Assembly: GCA_045653225.1 (NCBI GenBank) | Contig: JAZOLP010000008.1 | Location: 1-29,073, forward strand | Direction: 5' to 3' | Source of the DNA: UBA1737 sp045653225 | Lineage (GTDB): Bacteria; Bacillota_I; Bacilli_A; ML615J-28; CAG-313 | DNA: 29,073 nucleotides | Shown here: in pieces, positions 14,847-22,242 of the stretch | Layout: every line of letters starts with the position of its first letter | Numbering within the stretch: position 1 is the stretch's first letter | The notes under the pieces: model-generated | Seen by the model: the letters and a program-made list of their open reading frames with translations, nothing else | What the model was told of the DNA's origin: nothing | Database searches by the model: none | Made by a program: the position numbers and the translations under genes

Positions 14847-15738
14847 TAATTTATCTAAATCATTTGGAAAAAAGCAAGTATTAAAAAAACTTAATTTAAT
14901 AATTAAAGATAATTCTATATTTGGTTTAATTGGTATTAATGGTGCTGGTAAATCTACATTATTAAGATTGTTATCTAATGTTTATGATGCAGATGAAGGA
15001 CATATATATTATGATAATGAAAAAAGTTCATCATTAAATGCGAGAAAAGATATCTTTTTCTTAGCTGATAATCCACATTCGGAAGTTAATAAGACAATTG
15101 AAGAAGTATTAGATTTCTATAGTGTTTTTTATGAATTAGATAAAGAAAAGTTTTATCAATACTTGAATGATTTTAATTTTGATAAACAGGTGCTTAATTT
15201 AAAATCAAGCATTAATAAATTCTCAAAAGGAATGCAACGTCAAGTATATTTATGTGTTGCGTTAAGTATAGCTCCAAAATATTTATTCTTAGATGAAGCT
15301 TTTGACGGGTTAGATCCCCTTGCAAGACTGACGTTTAAGAAAATAATTTTATCATTAATGGAACAAAAAGATATGACTATTATCATTTCTAGTCATAGTT
15401 TAAGAGAGCTTGAAGATATATGTGACTGTTATGGCTTGCTTGATGGTGGGATTATCGAATCATCTGGTGATATAGAAAGCAGTTTAAATCAATATCATAA
15501 ATATCAAATTGCATTTAATGAAGAATTTAACGAAAATAATTTTAAACATTTAAATATTGTATCATTTGAAAAAGTAGGTAGAGTAATTCAAATTGTATGT
15601 TTAGGAGAAGAACAACAAATAGAAAACACATTAAATTTACTTAATCCAATCATTATTGATAAACTACCAATTGATTTCGAAGAATTATTTATTTTAAAAG
15701 TTAAGAAAGAGGGGTATATAAATTATGAAAAACAATAA
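14833..15738 (+). CDS. ABC transporter ATP-binding protein (YtrB-like)
   Basis: This 301-residue cytosolic ATPase subunit carries Walker A GINGAGKST (34-42), signature SKGMQ (131-135), Walker B LFLDEA (151-156), D-loop GLDP and the H-loop histidine H188 in SSHSL. The Q-loop region reads FFLADNP, without the usual Gln, as happens in some exporter ATPases of this type. About 100 extra C-terminal residues follow the nucleotide-binding domain. ATG overlaps the regulator by 14 nt, and AGAGGAGG lies inside that gene at the right distance. It pairs with the permease encoded next. Lantibiotic or cell-wall-stress export is a guess from the YtrA context. Confidence 0.92.
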   Translation: MIKIDNLSKSFGKKQVLKKLNLIIKDNSIFGLIGINGAGKSTLLRLLSNVYDADEGHIYYDNEKSSSLNARKDIFFLADNPHSEVNKTIEEVLDFYSVFYELDKEKFYQYLNDFNFDKQVLNLKSSINKFSKGMQRQVYLCVALSIAPKYLFLDEAFDGLDPLARLTFKKIILSLMEQKDMTIIISSHSLRELEDICDCYGLLDGGIIESSGDIESSLNQYHKYQIAFNEEFNENNFKHLNIVSFEKVGRVIQIVCLGEEQQIENTLNLLNPIIIDKLPIDFEELFILKVKKEGYINYEKQ

Positions 15739-16867
15739 AAAATATTTTTTACTCTTATTAAAAAAAGGTATTCCGTTTACAATATTTAATTTTGTTGTCT
15801 TTTCTTTGCTATATATATTACCTCTTGCATTTACTACTAATTTTCGATTTGAAGAAAATGTTATGGGTAATTATAATCGTTATTATAATTTAAGTACTAA
15901 TTTTGGGTTCTTGGTTGCAGCTTTAGCTATATACGCGTTTATTATTCCAATAAAAACATTTGGTTTTTTAACAAATAAAAAATATATTGATACTCATTAC
16001 TCTGTTCCTATCGAAAGAAAAACCGTTGCATTTACTAAAATAATTAGTGATATATTATGTGTTATTATACCTTTTACTTTAGTATATTTTATAGGATCAT
16101 TAATAACGTTATTGTTTTATAATGAAGTTCTATATATCTATTATATAATTTTTTACTTAATTTTAATTGTTAGTTTTATTCTATATTTTATGTATAATGC
16201 ATTCTTTTTCACAAGAGCTAATAAAATAATTGATGGTGTAGTTACAGTAATATTTGCTAATTTTGTATTTATACTTTTAATGGCAAGTATTGTAGAGGGA
16301 TTTGATATTAAAACTTATAAAGTTATTGAGTTGTTAAATATCAAAGGAAGAGAATTAAATTATTTATCGTTACCATTTATGCCGTTTATTAAATATGGTA
16401 ATTATTTTAATGAAATGATAATTTCGAAATACGATTATCATGATTATCTTTTTAGTTTTAGTCATTATAATGATGCTTTTGGTGAAAAAATATTAAGTTA
16501 TTCTGAATGGATGATTGAAAATAGAACAGCATTTAATCCGATTTATCTAATCTTTTTAGCGATAATAAGTGTAATTGCAATTATATTATTTATAATTTTA
16601 TTTAATAAAAGAAAACCGGAAGAAGCTGAAGAAATTGGAACGTCTTATTTTGGTTTAAAAACTCTAAGTCCAATATGCTTCTCATTATTAACAATATTAT
16701 TTTCTATAGAATCTGATTTATTTACAAGTTGGGTAACCTTCATTATAGTTATCATTCCATATTTAGGAACAACATTATTAGAATTAAGAACGCTTAAGTT
16801 TCCTTTGTATAAAATATTAATATTAGCGGGAATGTTTACTTTGACATTTATTAGTTTGTTTGGATGA
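15725..16867 (+). CDS. ABC transporter permease (ABC-2-like, YtrA-operon type)
   Basis: This 380-residue integral membrane protein has about eight or nine hydrophobic segments, near residues 17-37, 58-78, 106-128, 133-155, 167-187, 272-292, 311-326, 332-350 and 360-379. The cytosolic loop after the second helix has the HYSVPIERK motif typical of this permease group. A polar extracytoplasmic stretch lies around residues 190-268. It overlaps the ATPase gene by 14 nt, the same length as the upstream overlap, with ribosome binding site AGAGGGG inside the ATPase gene. It ends in TGA TGA, which shows that TGA is a stop in this genome. Substrate unknown. Confidence 0.82.
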   Translation: MKNNKKYFLLLLKKGIPFTIFNFVVFSLLYILPLAFTTNFRFEENVMGNYNRYYNLSTNFGFLVAALAIYAFIIPIKTFGFLTNKKYIDTHYSVPIERKTVAFTKIISDILCVIIPFTLVYFIGSLITLLFYNEVLYIYYIIFYLILIVSFILYFMYNAFFFTRANKIIDGVVTVIFANFVFILLMASIVEGFDIKTYKVIELLNIKGRELNYLSLPFMPFIKYGNYFNEMIISKYDYHDYLFSFSHYNDAFGEKILSYSEWMIENRTAFNPIYLIFLAIISVIAIILFIILFNKRKPEEAEEIGTSYFGLKTLSPICFSLLTILFSIESDLFTSWVTFIIVIIPYLGTTLLELRTLKFPLYKILILAGMFTLTFISLFG

Positions 16868-16905
16868 TGATTATTTTGTTAAGATTATAATATAATTAGT
16901 ATTTT

Positions 16906-16933
16906 AAAGTAGTAGAATTTCTACTACTTTTTT
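16906..16933 (+). terminator. Rho-independent terminator after the ABC permease
   Basis: AAAGTAGTAG (16906-16915) pairs perfectly with 16921-16930 around AATTT, with a further T run. Confidence 0.87.
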
Positions 16934-17014
16934 AACTATAGGAAATTTTTGTAAAACAAATAATTTATTAAGTTTTATTACTATAAAAAATAATATAAAA
17001 ATAAAGCAATTAAT

Positions 17015-17042
17015 TTGAAAAAAAATGCAAAATGAGTATAAT
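17015..17042 (+). promoter_or_regulatory. SigA promoter of the S10-spc ribosomal protein operon
   Basis: TTGAAA (17015-17020), a 16-nt spacer and a perfect TATAAT (17037-17042). Transcription is expected to start near 17049, giving a leader of about 125 nt before rpsJ. Confidence 0.85.
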
Positions 17043-17048
17043 ATATAT

Positions 17049-17173
17049 GGCTAAAAAAGAGGCGGAGATATGCGAGGTTGCTGATACGCACGGAGGAGTT
17101 GCCGAGTAGTGCGGTTGTCAGGTAATTCGTGTTGAGCCTAAAGCTTATTAAAATCAAGCTAGGAGGAAAAAAC
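17049..17173 (+). ncRNA. Structured 5' leader of the rpsJ operon, candidate ribosomal-protein leader
   Basis: The leader is clearly richer in G and C than the surrounding intergenic DNA, as expected for a folded RNA. One hairpin is visible: CTGA (17081-17084) with TCAG (17118-17121), a small internal loop, CGCAC (17087-17091) with GTGCG (17109-17113), and a GG/CC apical closure. Outside it, AGGTT (17075-17079) can pair with AGCCT (17135-17139) with one wobble. The segment CGAGGTTGCTGA resembles, from memory, sequence before rpsJ in other Bacilli, but I cannot verify this. Autogenous control by an S10-operon protein is the natural hypothesis, not shown. Confidence 0.6.
17137..17166 (+). promoter_or_regulatory. 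Hairpin that covers part of the rpsJ Shine-Dalgarno sequence
   Basis: CCT (17137-17139), a two-A bulge, then AGCTT (17142-17146) can pair with AAGCT (17156-17160) and AGG (17161-17163). The AGG is the first half of the rpsJ ribosome binding site AGGAGG (17161-17166). The CCT bases are also claimed by the alternative upstream pairing at 17075-17079. Confidence 0.5.
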
Positions 17174-17482
17174 ATGGCAAAGCAAAAAAAATTAAGAATA
17201 AGATTATTATCTTATGATCACAGATTACTTGATGAATCTGCGAAAAAAATTGTAGAAACTGCGAAAAGAACTGGTGCTACTGTATCAGGTCCTATCCCAC
17301 TACCTACAGGAAAGGAAGTATTTACAATTCTTCGTTCACCACACAAATATAAAGACAGTCGTGAACAATTTGAACGTCGTACTCACAAACGTTTAATTGA
17401 TATTGCAAATATCACTCCTAAAACAATGGATGCGTTAGCTCATTTAGAGTTACCATCTGGTGTCGACATCGTATTAAAATAG
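17174..17482 (+). CDS. rpsJ: 30S ribosomal protein S10
   Basis: This 102-residue S10 of the 30S head also acts, as NusE, in transcription antitermination with NusB. Landmarks are LRIRLLSYDHRLLDESAKKI, GPIPLPTGKEVFTILRSPHK, REQFERRTHKR and the C-terminal LPSGVDIVLK. I chose ATG at 17174 because AGGAGG lies 8 nt upstream and MAKQKKLRIRL is the standard start. An in-frame GTG at 17129 would add 15 residues encoding the ribosome binding site. First gene of the operon, preceded by a structured leader. Confidence 0.98.
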   Translation: MAKQKKLRIRLLSYDHRLLDESAKKIVETAKRTGATVSGPIPLPTGKEVFTILRSPHKYKDSREQFERRTHKRLIDIANITPKTMDALAHLELPSGVDIVLK

Positions 17483-17502
17483 AGTAAAAGGAGGAAAAGC
17501 TC

Positions 17503-18162
17503 ATGGCTAAAGGAATCTTAGGTAAGAAAATCGGAATGACACAAATTTTTACTGAAGCAGGCACTTTAATCCCTGTTACAGTTATTGAAGTTACTCCAAA
17601 TGTTGTATTACAAAAAAAGACTGTGGAAACTGATGGTTATAATGCTATTCAATTAGGTTATGCTGACAAAAAAGAAAAGCATGCAACTAAAGCTGAAGTA
17701 GCACATGCTGCAAAAGCAAACACAGCCCCTAAGCGCTTCGTTAAAGAAATTGCTGGGGAAGAAATGCTAGCGTTTGAAGTAGGACAAGAGGTTAAAGGAA
17801 ATATCTTCGTTGAAGGTGAATTAGTAGATGTTACAGGTACATCTAAAGGTAAAGGTTTCCAAGGTATTATTAAACGTTATAATGCACATATGGGACCAGC
17901 TGCTCACGGTTCAGGGTACCACAGAGGTATCGGTTCAATGGGTTCTATTAACCCAGCTCGTATTAAACCAGGTAAGAAAATGCCAGGTCGTATGGGTGGT
18001 GTTCAAAAAACTGTTCAAAATTTAGAGTTCGTTAAATATGACGAAACAAACAATGTAATTTTAATTAAAGGTAATGTTCCAGGAGCAAAAAACAGCTACG
18101 TAGTTGTTAAAAATGCAGTAAAAGCTAAAAACGCTGCAATCAATCCTGCTGCATTAGCATAA
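17503..18162 (+). CDS. rplC: 50S ribosomal protein L3
   Basis: This 219-residue L3 is an early assembly protein near the peptidyl transferase centre. Diagnostic sequences are KGILGKKIGMTQIF at the N-terminus, the central loop MGPAAHGSGYHRGIGSMG and KKMPGRMGG near residue 160. Length is a little above the Bacillus protein (209). It lies 20 nt after rpsJ with an AGGAGG ribosome binding site. Confidence 0.98.
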   Translation: MAKGILGKKIGMTQIFTEAGTLIPVTVIEVTPNVVLQKKTVETDGYNAIQLGYADKKEKHATKAEVAHAAKANTAPKRFVKEIAGEEMLAFEVGQEVKGNIFVEGELVDVTGTSKGKGFQGIIKRYNAHMGPAAHGSGYHRGIGSMGSINPARIKPGKKMPGRMGGVQKTVQNLEFVKYDETNNVILIKGNVPGAKNSYVVVKNAVKAKNAAINPAALA

Positions 18163-18176
18163 GAAAGGAGTAAAAC

Positions 18177-18803
18177 ATGCCTACAGTTGTATTATACAAA
18201 CAAGATGGTTCACAAGTTGGACAAATCGAATTAAGCGAACATGTGTTCGGTCAAGAAGACAATCAACAAGCTATCTTCGATACAATCATCGCTGAAAGAG
18301 CTGCAATGCGTCAAGGTACTCAAAAAGCTAAGACACGTCACGAAGTTCGCGGTGGTGGTAAAAAACCATGGAGACAAAAAGGTACTGGTAGAGCTCGTCA
18401 AGGTTCAATCCGTGCTCCACAATGGCGTGGTGGTGGTGTAGTATTTGCCCCAACTCCAAGATCACATGCAATCAAAGTTAACAAAAAAGTTGTTAGACTT
18501 GCTATGCGTTGTGCATTAAGTGCTAAAGTTAGAGAAAATCAAATTTATGTTTTAGAAGATTTACAATTAGATAGCTTCAAAACAAAAGGTTTAGTTCAAG
18601 TATTTGATGCATTAAACGTTGGTGCTAACAAAATTATCGTTGTTTTAGCAGAAGCTAATGGAAATGTTGAACTTGCAGGAAGAAATATTCCTTATGCTCA
18701 AGTTTCAACACAAGCTCACACTTCAGTTTATCAAATGATGAACGCTGATGTATTAGTAGTAACTAAAGCAGCAATCGAAAAATATGAGGAGGTTCTTAAA
18801 TAA
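18177..18803 (+). CDS. rplD: 50S ribosomal protein L4
   Basis: This 208-residue L4 lines the exit tunnel through its extended loop. The loop signature is intact: KPWRQKGTGRARQGSIRAPQ followed by WRGGGVVFAPTPRSH (about residues 61-95). In other bacteria L4 regulates the S10 operon, so it is a candidate effector for the leader upstream of rpsJ, though control differs in Bacillota. The start has an AAAGGAG site, and its stop codon overlaps the rplW start by one base. Confidence 0.98.
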   Translation: MPTVVLYKQDGSQVGQIELSEHVFGQEDNQQAIFDTIIAERAAMRQGTQKAKTRHEVRGGGKKPWRQKGTGRARQGSIRAPQWRGGGVVFAPTPRSHAIKVNKKVVRLAMRCALSAKVRENQIYVLEDLQLDSFKTKGLVQVFDALNVGANKIIVVLAEANGNVELAGRNIPYAQVSTQAHTSVYQMMNADVLVVTKAAIEKYEEVLK

Positions 18804-19087
18804 TGAAAACATCTTATGATATTATTAAAAGACCAATCATTACTGAAAAATCAGCTTTATTAGCAGAAAAAGCAGTATACACATTTGAAGTTGCTAAAGA
18901 TTCTAACAAAGTTGAAATTAAAAAAGCAATCGAAGAAATCTTCGGTGTTAAAGTAGTAGCAATCAGAACAGTTAATGTTCACAAAAAAGCAAAAAGAATG
19001 TCTCGTTATGAAGGGTTCAAATCAGCTTATAAAAAAGCTATCGTAAGACTTGAACCAGGTCAAACAATTAAGGCATTCGAAGTATAG
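18803..19087 (+). CDS. rplW: 50S ribosomal protein L23
   Basis: This 94-residue L23 sits at the tunnel exit and docks SRP and trigger factor. The family start YDIIKRPIITEKS is followed by YTFEVAKDSNKVEIKKAIEE, the FGVKV.A.RTVN block and basic HKKAKRM. ATG overlaps the rplD stop (TAATG), and its ribosome binding site GAGGAGG lies inside rplD, so the two are translationally coupled. Confidence 0.97.
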   Translation: MKTSYDIIKRPIITEKSALLAEKAVYTFEVAKDSNKVEIKKAIEEIFGVKVVAIRTVNVHKKAKRMSRYEGFKSAYKKAIVRLEPGQTIKAFEV

Positions 19088-19103
19088 TAGGAGGAAATCA
19101 GGT

Positions 19104-19934
19104 ATGGGTATTAGAAAATACAAAGCAACGACTAATGGTCGTCGTAACATGACATGTCTTTCATTTAATGAAATTACAACATCAACTCCCGAAAAGAGCC
19201 TTCTAGTTAAATTAAATTATAAAGCAGGTCGTAATGCTCACGGACAAATTACTGTTCGTCATAAAGGTGGCGCTCAAAGAAGACAATATCGTTTAATTGA
19301 TTTCAAACGTAACAAGGATAATATCCCTGGAAAAGTTGCAACAATCGAATACGATCCAAACAGAAGTGCAAACATCGCTTTAATTAACTATGCAGATGGT
19401 GAAAAAAGATACATTATTGCTCCAAACGATTTAAAAGTTGGACAAGTAATTGTTTCAGGAGAAAAAGTAGATATCCGCGTTGGTAATGCATTACCTATCG
19501 CAAACATTCCAGTTGGTACAGTTATTCATAATATTGAATTACACCCTGGACATGGCGGACAAATCGCTCGTGCAGCTGGTGCTTCAGCTCAAATCTTAGG
19601 TCGTGAAGAACGTTACGTTCTTGTTCGTTTAGCTTCTGGCGAAGTTCGTCGTATCTTAAACGAATGTAAAGCTACAATTGGTGTAGTTGGTAACCTAGAT
19701 TATTCACTTGTTAATATTGGTAAAGCAGGACGTTCTCGTCATATGGGTATTCGTCCTACAGTACGTGGTTCAGTAATGAACCCTAACGATCACCCACACG
19801 GTGGTGGTGAAGGTAGACAACCTATCGGTAGAAAATCTCCACTTACTCCTTGGGGTAAAGTTGCTCTTGGTAAGAAAACAAGAAAAGGCAAAAATAGAAC
19901 AGACGATCTTATCGTTCGTCGTAGAAATGGATAG
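19104..19934 (+). CDS. rplB: 50S ribosomal protein L2
   Basis: This 276-residue L2 is required for subunit association and peptidyl transfer. The start is at 19104: TAGGAGGA lies 10 nt upstream and MGIRKYKATTNGRRN is the standard N-terminus. A longer reading from 19050 would overlap rplW. Visible blocks are GRNAHGQITVRHKGG, YDPNRSANIALINYADGEKR, the GQIARAAGASAQ stretch and the C-terminal NPNDHPHGGGEGR with the conserved catalytic-centre histidine, then PWGKVALGKKTR. Confidence 0.98.
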   Translation: MGIRKYKATTNGRRNMTCLSFNEITTSTPEKSLLVKLNYKAGRNAHGQITVRHKGGAQRRQYRLIDFKRNKDNIPGKVATIEYDPNRSANIALINYADGEKRYIIAPNDLKVGQVIVSGEKVDIRVGNALPIANIPVGTVIHNIELHPGHGGQIARAAGASAQILGREERYVLVRLASGEVRRILNECKATIGVVGNLDYSLVNIGKAGRSRHMGIRPTVRGSVMNPNDHPHGGGEGRQPIGRKSPLTPWGKVALGKKTRKGKNRTDDLIVRRRNG

Positions 19935-19949
19935 GAGGAACTTAGACAT

Positions 19950-20222
19950 ATGGCACGTTCACTTAAAAAAGGACCTTTCATTGATGAACATTTATTAAAG
20001 AAAGTTCAAGCTTTAAATGAAGCTAATCAAAAGAAGGTTATTCAAACATGGTCAAGAAGATCAACAATTTATCCTGAATTTGTTGGACATACTGTAGCTG
20101 TATATAACGGTAAAACTCATTTACCAGTTTACGTTACAGAAGATATGGTAGGACATAAGTTCGGTGAGTTCGCTCCAACAAGAACATACCGTGGACACGG
20201 AAAAGACAAGAAAGGTCGATAG
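19950..20222 (+). CDS. rpsS: 30S ribosomal protein S19
   Basis: This 90-residue S19 in the 30S head contacts S13 and the A-site finger. It starts ARSLKKGPFIDEHLLKKV and has TWSRRSTIYPEFVGHTVAVYNGK, then HKFGEFAPTRTYRGH. The ribosome binding site TAGGAGGA overlaps the rplB stop codon. Confidence 0.98.
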   Translation: MARSLKKGPFIDEHLLKKVQALNEANQKKVIQTWSRRSTIYPEFVGHTVAVYNGKTHLPVYVTEDMVGHKFGEFAPTRTYRGHGKDKKGR

Positions 20223-20235
20223 GAGGTAGAGAAAA

Positions 20236-20592
20236 ATGGCAGAATTTAAAGCTCATAAACACTCAGTTAGAATGTCTCCTAGAAAAGGAAGACTTGTTGC
20301 AGATTTAATCCGTGGCAAAAAAATTGGTGAAGCAATTGCAATTCTAAAGAATTTAGAAACTACTTGCGCAGAACCAATCTTAAAAACATTAAACTCAGCT
20401 ATCGCTAATGCACAATATCAAAACGAACAAAATTCTGAATTAAATGTAAATTTAGATGCTTTATTCGTAAAATCAATCCTTATTGATGGTGGTACAATTC
20501 TTAAGAGAATGACTCCACGTGCAAAAGGTAGTGGTTACAAAATTTTAAAAAGAACAAGTCACATCACTATTGTTGTGGCAGATTGCAAATAG
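20236..20592 (+). CDS. rplV: 50S ribosomal protein L22
   Basis: This 118-residue L22 binds all 23S rRNA domains, and its beta-hairpin reaches the exit-tunnel constriction. It shows VRMSPRKGRLVADLIRGK early and the hairpin region MTPRAKGSGYKILKRTSHIT late. The hairpin tip reads SGY where many bacteria have RAD or RAS, a variable spot. Ribosome binding site TAGGAGGT overlaps the rpsS stop. Confidence 0.98.
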   Translation: MAEFKAHKHSVRMSPRKGRLVADLIRGKKIGEAIAILKNLETTCAEPILKTLNSAIANAQYQNEQNSELNVNLDALFVKSILIDGGTILKRMTPRAKGSGYKILKRTSHITIVVADCK

Positions 20593-20601
20593 GAGGAACG
20601 T

Positions 20602-21273
20602 ATGGGTCAAAAGGTAAGTCCGTTAGGATTAAGAATTGGTATCGTTCGTGATTGGGATGCTAAATGGTATGCACCTAAAGATCAAGTGGCTAATTTATTA
20701 CACGAAGATTTAAAAGTGCGCGCATACTTAGAAAACTTTTATAAAGCAGCATACGTTTCACGTATTGAAATCAAACGTACAGGTAAAAGAGTTATCGTAG
20801 TTATTCATGCAGCTAAGCCAGGTGTTGTTATCGGTACTGGTGGCTCTAAGAAAAATGAAGCTGTTAAAGCTTTACAAAAATTAACTGGTAAAACAGTATT
20901 CTTAACTGTTGTTGAAATTAAACAAAATGAAGCTGATAAAGATGCAGTTCTAGTAGCTAGAAAAATGGCTGAAGATCTAGAAAACCGTGCATCATTTAGA
21001 ATGGTTCAAAAGAAAGCAATCCAAAAAGCTCTTAAGTCTGGTGCTAAAGGTATCAAGACATTAGTTAAAGGTCGTTTAGGCGGTGCTGAAATCGCTCGTG
21101 GCGAAGGTTATAGTGAAGGATCAGTTCCAAGACATACTCTTCGTGCTAACATCGATTATGCATGGGCTGAAGCATTAACAACTTATGGTAAGTTAGGAGT
21201 TAAAGTTTGGATTAATAAGGGTGAAGTATTACCTGAAATGAAAAAATCTAATGGTAAAAAGGAGGCTAAATAA
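20602..21273 (+). CDS. rpsC: 30S ribosomal protein S3
   Basis: This 223-residue S3 at the mRNA entry site has helicase activity with S4 and S5. The start MGQKVSPLGLRIGIVRDWDAKWYA is standard for the family. A type II KH domain carries PGVVIGTGGSKKNEAVK (GTGG loop near residue 75), and the C-terminal domain has GAEIARGEGYSEGSVPRHTLRA. The last codons include the AGGAGG used by rplP. Confidence 0.98.
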   Translation: MGQKVSPLGLRIGIVRDWDAKWYAPKDQVANLLHEDLKVRAYLENFYKAAYVSRIEIKRTGKRVIVVIHAAKPGVVIGTGGSKKNEAVKALQKLTGKTVFLTVVEIKQNEADKDAVLVARKMAEDLENRASFRMVQKKAIQKALKSGAKGIKTLVKGRLGGAEIARGEGYSEGSVPRHTLRANIDYAWAEALTTYGKLGVKVWINKGEVLPEMKKSNGKKEAK

Positions 21274-21275
21274 TT

Positions 21276-21695
21276 ATGTTAATGCCTAAGAGAACTAAAT
21301 ATCGTCGTCCTCATCGCGTAAGCTATGAAGGAAAAGCAAAAGGCGGCAAATATGTTACTTTCGGTGAATTTGGTCTTCAATCATTAGAAGGCGCATGGAT
21401 CACAGATCGTCAAATTGAAGCAGCGCGTATTGCTATGACTCGTTACATGAAACGTGACGGGCAAGTATGGATTAAAATCTTCCCTCATAACATTATCACT
21501 AAAAAACCTCTAGAAGTTCGTATGGGTTCTGGTAAAGGTGCTCCTGACGGATATGTTGCAGTAGTTAAAGATGGTACAGTTATGTTTGAAGTTGCTGGTG
21601 TTAGTGAAGAAATTGCAAGAGAAGCTTTACGTTTAGCATCTCATAAATTACCAGTAAAAACAAAATTTGTAAAGAAGGAAAGCGGTGATCGTTAA
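21276..21695 (+). CDS. rplP: 50S ribosomal protein L16
   Basis: This 139-residue L16 lies close to the A-site tRNA. The MLMPKRTKYRRPHR start is typical, and AGGAGG at 21260-21265, inside the end of rpsC, has good spacing to it. Further blocks are GEFGLQSLEGAWITDRQIEAARIAM, the KIFPH motif and RMGSGKGAPDGYVAVVK. Its stop codon overlaps the rpmC start by one base. Confidence 0.98.
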   Translation: MLMPKRTKYRRPHRVSYEGKAKGGKYVTFGEFGLQSLEGAWITDRQIEAARIAMTRYMKRDGQVWIKIFPHNIITKKPLEVRMGSGKGAPDGYVAVVKDGTVMFEVAGVSEEIAREALRLASHKLPVKTKFVKKESGDR

Positions 21696-21949
21696 TGGCA
21701 AAAGATGTTAAAGTTGACAAGAAAACAGCTAAGAAGATTGCAGAAAAGAAAACATTAGCAGGCAAAATTCGTGAATTAACAGATGAACAAATCTATGCTA
21801 AAATTAACGAATTAAAACAAGAATTATTCAACTTACGCTTCCAAGCTGAAGTTGGTAAATTAGAAAAGACTGCAGATCTTCGTAAAGTTAAAAAAGAAAT
21901 TGCAAGATGTTACACAGTTCTTACAGAACGTGCTAACGCAAATAATTAA
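21695..21949 (+). CDS. rpmC: 50S ribosomal protein L29 with Lys-rich N-terminal extension
   Basis: Residues about 22-84 are a normal two-helix L29 (IRELTDEQIYAKINELKQEL, then LFNLRFQAEVGKLEKTADLR), which sits at the tunnel exit next to L23. The first 21 residues, MAKDVKVDKKTAKKIAEKKT plus one, are an extra Lys-rich segment; typical L29 is about 65 residues. No other Met, Val or Leu start codon fits near the canonical start, so the extension looks real. The ribosome binding site is weak and distant, so translation probably depends on coupling to rplP through TAATG. Confidence 0.95.
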   Translation: MAKDVKVDKKTAKKIAEKKTLAGKIRELTDEQIYAKINELKQELFNLRFQAEVGKLEKTADLRKVKKEIARCYTVLTERANANN

Positions 21950-21963
21950 TGGAGGCGAAAACT

Positions 21964-22224
21964 ATGGAAAGAAATAGTCGTAAAGTTTACGTAGGTAAAG
22001 TAGTATCTGCTAAATGTGACAAAACAATTACAGTTATGGTTGAAACTTATCGTAAACATCCATTATATGGAAAAAGAGTAAAATATTCAAAGAAATTTAC
22101 AGCTCATGATGAACTAAATACAGCTAAAGAAGGCGACATTGTAGAAATTATGGAAACTCGTCCATTATCAGCTACAAAACGTTACCGTTTAGTTAAGATT
22201 GTTCAAGAAGCAGTAATTCTATAA
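21964..22224 (+). CDS. rpsQ: 30S ribosomal protein S17
   Basis: This 86-residue S17 binds 16S rRNA with an OB fold. Start chosen at 21964 (MERNSRKVYVGKVVSAKCDK): GGAGG at 21951-21955 lies 8 nt upstream. An earlier in-frame ATG at 21949 overlaps the rpmC stop and would place that site in the coding region. TITVMVETYRKHPLYGKRVK and the C-terminal ETRPLSATKRYRLV are diagnostic. Confidence 0.97.
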   Translation: MERNSRKVYVGKVVSAKCDKTITVMVETYRKHPLYGKRVKYSKKFTAHDELNTAKEGDIVEIMETRPLSATKRYRLVKIVQEAVIL

Positions 22225-22242
22225 TTAGGAGGTATTTAGACA

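Larger units (their letters stand above)
16868..17173. other. 306-nt gene-free interval between the ABC operon and the ribosomal operon
   Basis: It holds a terminator at 16906-16933, about 80 nt of AT-rich sequence with nothing recognisable, the rpsJ promoter at 17015-17042 and a GC-richer transcribed leader from about 17049. No credible protein-coding gene is present on either strand. Confidence 0.8.

Noticed and set aside
17047..17109. Twenty-codon frame in the rpsJ leader starting ATG GCT AAA AAA
   Set aside because: Its ATG is only about 5 nt past the -10, at or before the predicted transcription start, so there is no room for a ribosome binding site. The GC-rich sequence is better explained by RNA structure.
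16981..17175. Minus-strand frame across the rpsJ promoter and leader
   Set aside because: Low-complexity product, no ribosome binding site, and it overlaps a consensus promoter and leader on the + strand.
18241..18441. Alternate-frame + strand frames inside ribosomal genes (also 17828-18025 and 19801-19998) and at 7150-7341
   Set aside because: Each is nested in another frame of a well-identified gene and its translation matches no family I recognise.
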